Of a stretch of DNA of 21,742 bases, positions 7,645 to 14,337 are shown one piece after another. The stretch lies in assembly GCA_013152075.1 (NCBI GenBank), contig JAADHD010000108.1, positions 1-21,742 of the forward strand, in the 5' to 3' direction. Each line of letters opens with the position of its first letter. The stretch's first letter is position 1. Below the pieces are notes generated by a model, which worked only from the letters and a program-made list of their open reading frames with translations, searched no databases and was not told the DNA's origin. Made by a program: the position numbers and the translations under genes. The stretch is from Verrucomicrobiota bacterium. Its GTDB lineage: Bacteria > Verrucomicrobiota > Verrucomicrobiia > Verrucomicrobiales > DEV007.

Positions 7645-9150
7645 ATGATATCTGCATTTACCAATTCCTTTAAAATTCCCGAGCTTCGGCAGCGGATCAT
7701 TTTCACGCTGTTGATGTTGGTGATCATTCGCTTGGGCGCGACGATCACACTGCCTGGGGTTGATGTTAGCGTATTGCAAGCATGGCTGAAGGAAGGGGTG
7801 GAAAAAGCGGGTGAGAATCAGGGCATGGCAGCAATGGCTGCCTTGATGAATGTTTTTAGTGGTGGTGGATTGCAGAACTGCGCGGTTTTTGCGCTCGGTA
7901 TCATGCCCTACATCAGCGCGTCAATCATGATGCAGTTGATGACTGCTGTGGTTCCGGCTTTGAGTAAACTTTCGAGAGAGGACGGCGGGCGGCAGAAAAT
8001 CAGCATGTATACTCGTTACGTGGCGATTGTGCTGTGTGTGTTCCAGGGCTATATGCTGGCCAAGTCCTTGATTAATCCGCAGGCAAATTTTTTACTGCAA
8101 AACATCATTGATAAAAATGATACGCGAGAACTGGTGCCGGATGGCGGCACGGCTTTCGTTCTGGTGACCGTGATTGTGATCACTGCGGGAACTTTGTTGC
8201 TGATGTGGATGGGTGACCAGATCACAGACCGGGGAATCGGAAATGGTATATCGCTGATTATCACGGCGAATATTATCTCGGCTCTTCCTGCAGCTTTGGG
8301 TCAGGTTTACGTAACTTTTGTAGAGGGTGCTGCACAGGATCCGATGAAGCCTTTGATGCTCGTGGCCTTGTTTGCCTTTTTATTCTTTGTAATAGCGGCG
8401 GTGATCTCCATTACCCAGGCGCAACGACGGCTAAGTGTGCACTATGCCAAACGAGTGGTGGGGCGAAAGGTCTATGGCGGACAAACTCAATACATGCCGC
8501 TGAAAGTGAACTACGCAGGGGTGATGCCGATTATTTTCGCCCAGGCGATCCTATTGTTCCCGGCTCAAATCCTGAGATTCATTTTTCCGAATGAAGTGTG
8601 GGCTACTAAACTGGCGCAGAATCTGGGTGGAGGGGGATGGTTGTATTACACTTTGTCTGCCTTGATGATTTTCTTCTTCTCTTATTTTTGGGTGGCAACG
8701 ATGTTTCAGCCCAACCAAATTGCGGAAGATTTAAAAAAGAATGGTGGTTATCTGCCGGGCGTGAGGCCGGGTAAACCGACTGCGGAATTTCTTGATCGGA
8801 CGATGAGTCGGTTGACCTTTGCCGGGGCGATTTTCTTGACGATCATCGCAGTATTGCCGAGCATGTTGAGCAGGCAAATGGGAGTTCCGTTCGGGGCGGC
8901 GCAATTTTTTGGAGGAACCAGCTTGCTGATTCTGGTTGGGGTGTTGTTGGATATCATGAGGCAGGTGGAGACTCATTTGATCCAACGTCATTACGATGGC
9001 TTTTTACGCAAAGGAAAAATTCGCGGACGCTTTGATCGCAACGCAGGTGTAGCGGGCGTGTCGAGTAGCAGTGGAATGGTGTGGTTGGGATTGGTGGTGG
9101 CGGTTCTCATCATTCTTGGAGTGACCTATTCGATTGTATCAAAGGGTTAA
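7645..9150 (+). CDS. secY: protein translocase subunit SecY, with an extra C-terminal helix
   Basis: SecY is the channel of the Sec translocon in the inner membrane. ITLPGVDVSVL is at the N-terminus. FSGGGLQNCAVFALGIMPYISASIMMQLM matches the plug and TM2 region, MGDQITDRGIGNGISLIITANI and YAKRVVGRKVYGGQTQYMPLKVNYAGVMPIIFAQAIL are conserved loops, and HYDGFLRKGKIRGR marks the usual C-terminal end. The ten family helices are all apparent. At 501 residues it is longer than E. coli SecY (443). Part of the excess is residues about 473-501, a Ser-rich linker then a hydrophobic stretch GMVWLGLVVAVLIILGVTYS that reads as an eleventh membrane segment. The rest is in periplasmic or cytoplasmic loops. 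Map follows after 47 bases. Confidence 0.97.
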   Translation: MISAFTNSFKIPELRQRIIFTLLMLVIIRLGATITLPGVDVSVLQAWLKEGVEKAGENQGMAAMAALMNVFSGGGLQNCAVFALGIMPYISASIMMQLMTAVVPALSKLSREDGGRQKISMYTRYVAIVLCVFQGYMLAKSLINPQANFLLQNIIDKNDTRELVPDGGTAFVLVTVIVITAGTLLLMWMGDQITDRGIGNGISLIITANIISALPAALGQVYVTFVEGAAQDPMKPLMLVALFAFLFFVIAAVISITQAQRRLSVHYAKRVVGRKVYGGQTQYMPLKVNYAGVMPIIFAQAILLFPAQILRFIFPNEVWATKLAQNLGGGGWLYYTLSALMIFFFSYFWVATMFQPNQIAEDLKKNGGYLPGVRPGKPTAEFLDRTMSRLTFAGAIFLTIIAVLPSMLSRQMGVPFGAAQFFGGTSLLILVGVLLDIMRQVETHLIQRHYDGFLRKGKIRGRFDRNAGVAGVSSSSGMVWLGLVVAVLIILGVTYSIVSKG

Positions 9151-9197
9151 TGGCGGAAAGAGGACGTTGACGGACTGGCGGGAGGAGACACAGGGAG

Positions 9198-10007
9198 ATG
9201 AGTGCGATACCAATTCGAAAAGGACGTCAACTGGATCACATGCGTCGTGCAGGTGAGATTGCTGCAGAGGTATTGCAACTAGTAGCAAAAGAGATTCGTC
9301 CAGGCGTGACTACGGGTGAAGTCGACGAAGCGGCGGCTCAGTTTATTGCCGACCGGGATTGTGTCAGTGCTTTTCTGGGTTACCGGGGTTTTCCGGGCCA
9401 AATTTGTATTTCGATGAATGAAGAGGTGGTTCATGGTATCGGCGGAGACCGCGTGATCCAGTATCAGGATATCGTCAAAATCGATGTGGGGATCGTAAAA
9501 GACGGATGGGTAGGAGACAATGCCATGACAGTGCCGGTAGGATCGATCACTCCTGAAGCCGAACGCTTGCTTTTTGCGACTGAGGAATCCTTGCAGGCGG
9601 CGATTGATAATGCGCGTGACGGCGTTCGTTTGGCTCAATTGTGCGCTGCTGTCGAAAATTGCTCGAGCGAATATGGATTTACCGTGGTAAAAGAGTTTGT
9701 CGGACACGGAGTTGGGAAAAAATTGCACGAAGAACCCCAGGTTCCCAATCACTGGGATCGCTCATCGATGGGCAAGGGGCCACGATTACGGCCCGGAATG
9801 ATTCTGGCCATTGAGCCCATGGTCAACGCAGGGGACGCTGCAGTGAGGGTTTTGGACGATCAATGGACTGTGGAGACAGCGGATCGTTCGTTATCAGCTC
9901 ATTTTGAGCACACGGTATTGATCACCGACGGAGAGCCCGAAATTCTCACCGCCAGGGAACGGATGGTGACAACTTTGACCTCTGCGGCACTGTCAGCGAG
10001 CCAGTAA
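9198..10007 (+). CDS. map: type I methionine aminopeptidase
   Basis: It removes the initiator Met from nascent proteins in the cytoplasm. The five metal ligands of the pita-bread fold are visible: Asp in VKIDVGIV, Asp in GDNAMTV, His in FVGHGVGKKLHEEPQVPN, Glu in MILAIEPMVNAG and Glu in SAHFEHTVLIT. At 269 residues without a zinc-finger extension it is a type Ia enzyme. Its position between secY and rpmJ is common in bacteria, though adk and infA, often alongside, are missing. GGGAG ends right before ATG 9198 and GGAGG lies 12 bases upstream, so the exact ribosome-binding site is unclear. Confidence 0.97.
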   Translation: MSAIPIRKGRQLDHMRRAGEIAAEVLQLVAKEIRPGVTTGEVDEAAAQFIADRDCVSAFLGYRGFPGQICISMNEEVVHGIGGDRVIQYQDIVKIDVGIVKDGWVGDNAMTVPVGSITPEAERLLFATEESLQAAIDNARDGVRLAQLCAAVENCSSEYGFTVVKEFVGHGVGKKLHEEPQVPNHWDRSSMGKGPRLRPGMILAIEPMVNAGDAAVRVLDDQWTVETADRSLSAHFEHTVLITDGEPEILTARERMVTTLTSAALSASQ

Positions 10008-10215
10008 TTGTCATTATAGTATTTATAACTAGTGAAAAATTATAAAAATCATCGATGGGAAAAGGAAACACAGCTTGCCTCTTGGCAAAGTTGTGATACA
10101 GATTCCCTCCCGCCGTATTTGCTACGGTCGGGGATGATTTCAGATGGCCGGAAATAGTGATGGGCATCGAGTCGGTTTCGTAAGTTGCCGAGTAAAAGAA
10201 TCAGAGGATAAAACC
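10008..10215 (+). promoter_or_regulatory. structured 208-bp gap between map and rpmJ, possible alpha-operon leader
   Basis: This is the longest gap within the ribosomal run and contains no credible gene; it is too short for infA. It opens with an AT-rich segment and holds two potential RNA hairpins: TTGCC-TCTT-GGCAA at 10075-10088, and a longer imperfect stem at 10107-10133 with CCGTA-TTTGC-TACGG at its tip. No T-run follows either, so neither looks like an intrinsic terminator. A leader that binds a ribosomal protein, or a new promoter for the alpha section, is plausible but unproven. TTTATAACTAG at 10022-10032 recurs exactly at 10332-10342 before rpsM. Confidence 0.4.
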
Positions 10216-10329
10216 ATGAAAGTCAGACCATCTGTAAAACGTATGTGTAGCGAATGTCGTATCATTCGGAGACACGGAATTGTACGTGTAATTTGTAAAA
10301 ACCCGCGTCACAAACAACGTCAGGGTTAA
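10216..10329 (+). CDS. rpmJ: 50S ribosomal protein L36, zinc-binding form
   Basis: This 37-residue protein reads MKVRPSVKRMCSECRIIRRH and continues to a basic end. It keeps the zinc-ribbon ligands Cys11, Cys14, Cys27 and His32, so it is the C+ form. I chose ATG 10216; an in-frame ATG at 10144 would add 24 residues that do not fit the family. AGAGGAT lies about 7 bases upstream. Its place before rpsM is standard. Confidence 0.96.
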   Translation: MKVRPSVKRMCSECRIIRRHGIVRVICKNPRHKQRQG

Positions 10330-10372
10330 GGTTTATAACTAGAAATAATATTTCAGGAGGCATAGAGAAAAA

Positions 10373-10771
10373 ATGGCGAGATTACTGGGAGTAGAAATAC
10401 CAAACGACAAACGCATCGAGGCTTCATTGCCTTATGTTTACGGTATCGGTTTGGCAACGGCTAAAAAAATTCTGGAGCAGGCTGGTGTAGAACCGGATAT
10501 CCGCACTGGCGAGCTGAGCGATGAGCAAATCAGTAAGATCGCTCATGTGATCACAGAAAGTGAAACGCTGAATTTTGAAGGTGGCAAATTGCTGATTGAG
10601 GGGGATCTGCGTCGTGAGCTTCAGGGCCACATGAAACGTATTTCTTCGATCAATTGTTATCGCGGTATCCGTCATCGTAAAGGCCTGCCAGTAAGAGGTC
10701 AGAGGACTTCTACTAACAGTCGTACCCGTAAAGGTAAGCGGAGAACAGTTGGTGTTGTTCGCTCTAAATAA
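10373..10771 (+). CDS. rpsM: 30S ribosomal protein S13
   Basis: S13 sits in the 30S head and contacts P-site tRNA and bridges B1a/B1b. MARLLGVEIPNDKRIEASLPYVYGIG, DLRRELQGHMKRISSINCYRGIRHRKGLPVRGQRTSTNSRTRKG and the basic C-terminus are typical. It has 132 residues against 118 in E. coli, the excess being mid-protein. AGGAGG (10355-10360) is the best Shine-Dalgarno core in the operon, though 12 bases from ATG is longer than ideal. Confidence 0.97.
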   Translation: MARLLGVEIPNDKRIEASLPYVYGIGLATAKKILEQAGVEPDIRTGELSDEQISKIAHVITESETLNFEGGKLLIEGDLRRELQGHMKRISSINCYRGIRHRKGLPVRGQRTSTNSRTRKGKRRTVGVVRSK

Positions 10772-10802
10772 TTATTCACCGTCGAGAGAAAGAATATAGA
10801 TC

Positions 10803-11420
10803 ATGGCTGAAGAATCAGAGAAGGACGAGGAAGTGGTGAAGGAAACCACTGAAGCCGCAACGGAAGAAACAGCGAAAGCTGAAAAACCGGCAGCGAAGAA
10901 AGAAGAAGCTGCACCTGCGGAGGAGAAGAAGGAAGAGCCTGCTGTTGCACCAGCTACTGAAGGCGCGGCCAAAGTGGAAGAGCCCAAAAAAGAGAAATCT
11001 GCGGCGGATATTTTCCTCGAGCTGGATCCAAGTGAAGCGGATGCTCCCAAGATTCTTAAATCCAAGAGCAGTAAGAATGTTCACAGCGGGATTGTTCATG
11101 TGCGGGCGACTTTCAACAACACGGTGGTAACGATCACTGATGAAAAAGGAAATTCGATTGGCTCAAGCTCAGGTAAACTGGGCTTTCGTGGATCCAGAAA
11201 GAGCACTGCTTATGCAGGACAGCTGGTTTGTCAGGATGCATTAAGGCAGGCGATGAGTCACGGGCTCAAGCAGGCTGAGGTTCGAGTCAAGGGACCGGGA
11301 GTAGGACGTGAGTCCGCTGTTCGTGCGGTGCAGGCGATCGGAGTGGAGATCACCAAGATTATCGATGTCACGCCGGTGCCTCACAATGGTTGCCGTCCGC
11401 CTAAAGCGCGTCGTGTATAA
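10803..11420 (+). CDS. rpsK: 30S ribosomal protein S11 with acidic N-terminal extension
   Basis: S11 is on the 30S platform near the mRNA exit, where the Shine-Dalgarno helix forms. The family core begins near residue 88: VHSGIVHVRATFNNTVVTITDEKGN, GFRGSRKSTAYAGQL, VKGPGVGRESAVRAV and IDVTPVPHNGCRPPKARRV. Residues 1-85 are a Lys/Ala/Glu-rich extension much like the one on S5. The total of 205 residues compares with 129 in E. coli. A start within the core has no support because the extension begins with ATG 10803, 31 bases after rpsM, and is continuous. Confidence 0.96.
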   Translation: MAEESEKDEEVVKETTEAATEETAKAEKPAAKKEEAAPAEEKKEEPAVAPATEGAAKVEEPKKEKSAADIFLELDPSEADAPKILKSKSSKNVHSGIVHVRATFNNTVVTITDEKGNSIGSSSGKLGFRGSRKSTAYAGQLVCQDALRQAMSHGLKQAEVRVKGPGVGRESAVRAVQAIGVEITKIIDVTPVPHNGCRPPKARRV

Positions 11421-11463
11421 GGGCTTATTTCCACATTTATTTTAATTTTTACAACTAAGACTC

Positions 11464-12078
11464 ATGGCGAGATATACTGGACCAACTGAAAAAATCAGCC
11501 GCCGATTTGGAGTGCCTCTATTCGGCCCTTCCAAGTCACTTGAACGACGTGCCTATGGCCCCGGACAACACGGGCCTCGTGGTGGACGTCGTCGCAAGCA
11601 ATCAGATTACGCGATTGCTTTGGCGGAAAAACAAAAATTACGTTTTCAATACGGAGTGCTGGAAAAGCAATTCCGGCGTTATTTTGCAGCGGCTCAACGC
11701 CAACGCGGTGTGACCGGCATTCTCTTGTTGCAGTTGTTGGAAATGCGCTTGGATAACATTTGTTACCGATTTGGACTTGGATTGACCCGCCGTGCGTCGA
11801 GACAATTTGTCAATCATGGTCATATTCTGGTCAATGGACAAAAGGTCGATATCCCTTCATATCAGTGTCAGTCAGGTGATGTGATTACTATCGGAGGGCA
11901 CAACCGTTCCCAGCAACTCGCGATGCGTTTGTTGGATGCGACTCAGGCACGTCCAGAGTCTGAATGGTTGACTGTGGATAAGGATAATCTCGCGTTCACC
12001 GTCAATCGGGCGCCTGAACGGGATGAAATCGATCCGATGGTCAACGAGCAGTTGGTGGTTGAGTTGTACTCACGCTGA
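11464..12078 (+). CDS. rpsD: 30S ribosomal protein S4
   Basis: S4 is a primary 16S-binding protein at the mRNA entry; in E. coli it represses the alpha operon. MARYTGPTEKISRRFG, YGPGQHGPRGGRRRKQSDYAIALAEKQKLRFQYGVLEKQFRRYF and the S4 RNA-binding fold LDNICYRFGLGLTRRASRQFVNHGHILVNGQKVDIPSY (about residues 95-132) identify it. The N-terminus lacks the zinc Cys cluster, so it is the C- form. Length is 204 residues (E. coli 206). It is the last gene of the run: rpoA and rplQ, usually next, are replaced by a terminator. The leader has AATTTTTA at 11444-11451. Confidence 0.97.
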   Translation: MARYTGPTEKISRRFGVPLFGPSKSLERRAYGPGQHGPRGGRRRKQSDYAIALAEKQKLRFQYGVLEKQFRRYFAAAQRQRGVTGILLLQLLEMRLDNICYRFGLGLTRRASRQFVNHGHILVNGQKVDIPSYQCQSGDVITIGGHNRSQQLAMRLLDATQARPESEWLTVDKDNLAFTVNRAPERDEIDPMVNEQLVVELYSR

Positions 12079-12160
12079 TTGGTTCATGTTGCGACTTTCG
12101 TCGTTTCCCTGCGATTTTAATGATTGCGGGGATACGGTGCGAGTGAAGCAAGACAAGATA

Positions 12161-12198
12161 AAGCTCTCAACCTTGAAAAACTGGGTTCGAGAGCTTTT
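12161..12198 (+). terminator. intrinsic terminator after rpsD
   Basis: AAGCTCTC (12161-12168) pairs perfectly with GAGAGCTT (12189-12196). The stem continues with AACC (12169-12172) pairing to GGTT (12184-12187) across one bulged C, leaving an 11-base loop. The 3' arm runs into TT, then ACATTTTT. It fits a Rho-independent terminator ending the ribosomal operon, with no similar structure on the way. Confidence 0.8.
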
Positions 12199-12319
12199 AC
12201 ATTTTTGTTATTTCGCACTGAATTTGTGTCACAATTGCCGCTTTCATAACAAAAAACTTTGGAAGCTTGGCTAAACCCGTTATAACGTGCTTTTCTTTCA
12301 CCACAAACTCACCGGAGAA

Positions 12320-13168
12320 ATGTTTAAAAAAATGTCTTTGCTTCCAAATCGTAAGTTTATCCAAACAGTAACAATCCTGGCGGTCTTGCTACTTGCCAGT
12401 CCGGCGTCGAATTTATTCGCTCAAAAAAAGGAGGGTGATGCGGCGAGGGCTTTACTGGCTAAGTACAAGGGAGCGCTGGTGGTGGTCACGGCAGAAAGTA
12501 AGGTCGTCACGACAACCGACGGGGATCCGTTGCCGACTAAAACCCAGAGTCGCCGTACGCTTGGGACCACGGTGTTTCCCAATGGCTTGATCGTTTGTTC
12601 CAACAGTGCACTTGATGCCAGTGTGGGTCTGGTTCAACAGAAGGCGCGAATTCCAGGCAAGGATGGTAAGGCTAAAGTGGTGACTATCGCTTCTGCCAGG
12701 AGTGAATTTTCCAAAGTCGAAATCAGTTATGGTGACTCAGTTGTATTGCCCGGTCGGGTGGTGGCACAACGCCCGGAGATTGATTTGGCATTTGTTTTGC
12801 CTGATCAAGGAGCGGCTAAAAAACTCGGCAAAACTTTCACCGCGATTGACCTGTCGAAATTTGCCACTACGGCCAAGCCTGCGGATACTGTAGTAGGACT
12901 GTCGCGCGCGTCGGCGGTTTACAGTTACATGCCGACTGTGATCATGGGGCACATCACCGGTGTTTACAAAGGGGATCGCACCTACTACGTGACGACGGCA
13001 GGAACAGCTCAGGGTATTCCGGTATTCACACTGGACGGAAGTCCGATCGGAGTGACGCTTGAACGCATTGTGAAAGGCAAACGTTCGGGGATTTTGGGCA
13101 CGCTTTCGGCGGGCTCTATTCAGGTCATGGCGAATCTGGCCATGGAGCCCCCCCCCTCGGCCAAGTAA
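12320..13168 (+). CDS. secreted trypsin/Deg-fold protein lacking catalytic His and Ser
   Basis: A signal peptide is seen at residues 11-35 (hydrophobic FIQTVTILAVLLLASPAS, then NLFAQ). The rest resembles the double beta-barrel of Deg/HtrA-type serine proteases, from the barrel strands, the EIDLAFV block and the GTAQGIPVFTLDGSPIGV block. Numbered from 12320, the Asp is kept (Asp155), but the His position reads Ala97 (SNSALD) and the nucleophile position reads Ala230 (GTAQG instead of GNSGG). It is probably a non-proteolytic periplasmic binding or scaffold protein; no PDZ domain follows. ATG 12320 has GGAG 2 bases upstream, ATG 12332 has better spacing, and an upstream GTG 12287 is also open. 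The fold call is from motifs only. Confidence 0.6.
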   Translation: MFKKMSLLPNRKFIQTVTILAVLLLASPASNLFAQKKEGDAARALLAKYKGALVVVTAESKVVTTTDGDPLPTKTQSRRTLGTTVFPNGLIVCSNSALDASVGLVQQKARIPGKDGKAKVVTIASARSEFSKVEISYGDSVVLPGRVVAQRPEIDLAFVLPDQGAAKKLGKTFTAIDLSKFATTAKPADTVVGLSRASAVYSYMPTVIMGHITGVYKGDRTYYVTTAGTAQGIPVFTLDGSPIGVTLERIVKGKRSGILGTLSAGSIQVMANLAMEPPPSAK

Positions 13169-13296
13169 GCTGTCCGGTGGTTTGCTTTCGATGCGGCCTT
13201 CTGCTCAGGTGGTTTTTACCTGTCAAAGTGCATTCAATGTTGGAAATCTTTCAATAGACGTTCTAAGTTCTGCTAAACAGACCTCAGTCCGATATT

Positions 13297-14337
13297 ATGT
13301 TTCCTCCACGTGAAAGTCGTTTTCGACGGCCAATAGTTTTATACTCGATTTTGTCATCATTGCTGATTTCCTTTAGTTTTGGTAATATCACAACATTAGT
13401 TGCTGAACCTTCCTTTGGAACGGCGAAGGGCGAGCGAGTGATATTCCTAGGCGGCACTTTTGCTGAGAGACTACAATATTTTGGCTATTTTGAATCTTTG
13501 CTGACTCGTCATGAAAGTGCGCGTGAGCTGGTGGTGAGGAATATGGCTTGGCCTGGTGATGAAGTAGCGCTGATGCCTCGTCCCTACAATTTTGTCATTT
13601 CTGCGGGAACAGGAGTGCCGGATGATCCGACTCCTGGCTTTGGTTTTTCGTTTGAGTCTGATGCAGATCACGAAACTCTGATGGCTCATCTCGAAGCTCA
13701 AAAGGCAGATACCATTTTGCTGTGCTTTGGAGCGAACGAATCCTTTAAAGGAAAAGCTGGTCTCAGCAAATTCGCTTCCGATTATCAGAAGCTGATTGAG
13801 CATTTGTCGCCGAAGAAATTTAATGGCAAATCACCGGCGCGTTTCATCATTGTATCGCCGATTGCCCAGGAAAAACTGGGAGCTCCTTATTCTGATCCTC
13901 AGCACCGGAACCAGAACCTGAAACTTTATGCGGCGAAAATCGCAGAGATTGCAAAAAAGAACGACTTGCTCTATGTCGACCTGTTCACACCGACCTTTGC
14001 GCAAATGAAGCAGTCGCGGGGTAAATCTTTCACCATAGATGGGTCCCAACTCAATACGCACGGACAGAGAATGGTTGCGGAAATTCTGGCGGCAGGATTG
14101 GAGATCACCGATCCTTGGTCCGACAAGCTGGAAACCTTGCGCAAATTGATCGTGGAAAAAAACAAACAGTTTCAATTTCGTTGGCGACCGATCAATGCCG
14201 AATACGTTTATGGGCGAAGGAGGGATCCTTTTGGTATCATTTCCTATCCGCCCGAAATGGCAGAATGGGATAAAATAATCCTTGGTCTTGAGCGCAAAAT
14301 TCATGCTGAAGCGAAAAAATTAAAATCCTCAAAATGA
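13297..14337 (+). CDS. secreted SGNH/GDSL-like protein with altered nucleophile block
   Basis: A signal-peptide-like segment covers residues 12-36 (IVLYSILSSLLISFSFGN). Block I reads FLGGTFAERLQYFGYFE (residues 50-66), where the usual GDS is GGT, so the nucleophile Ser is replaced by Thr54. Block III reads CFGANES (residues 143-149), with the expected Asn. Block V reads DGSQLNTHG, giving Asp248 and His255. The family includes esterases and carbohydrate acyl hydrolases, but the changed block I makes standard activity doubtful. The C-terminal 80 residues are helical with no domain I know. Its stop overlaps the next start (ATGA, 14334-14337), so the two are translationally coupled. SGNH-type genes next to propeller/HEAT dehydrogenase-like proteins are common in Planctomycetota and Verrucomicrobiota. 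Confidence 0.72.
   Translation: MFPPRESRFRRPIVLYSILSSLLISFSFGNITTLVAEPSFGTAKGERVIFLGGTFAERLQYFGYFESLLTRHESARELVVRNMAWPGDEVALMPRPYNFVISAGTGVPDDPTPGFGFSFESDADHETLMAHLEAQKADTILLCFGANESFKGKAGLSKFASDYQKLIEHLSPKKFNGKSPARFIIVSPIAQEKLGAPYSDPQHRNQNLKLYAAKIAEIAKKNDLLYVDLFTPTFAQMKQSRGKSFTIDGSQLNTHGQRMVAEILAAGLEITDPWSDKLETLRKLIVEKNKQFQFRWRPINAEYVYGRRRDPFGIISYPPEMAEWDKIILGLERKIHAEAKKLKSSK

Noticed and set aside
12224..12234. TTGTG-T-CACAA palindrome as an operator for the downstream gene
   Set aside because: It is short, isolated and without a clear adjacent promoter. It may be chance.
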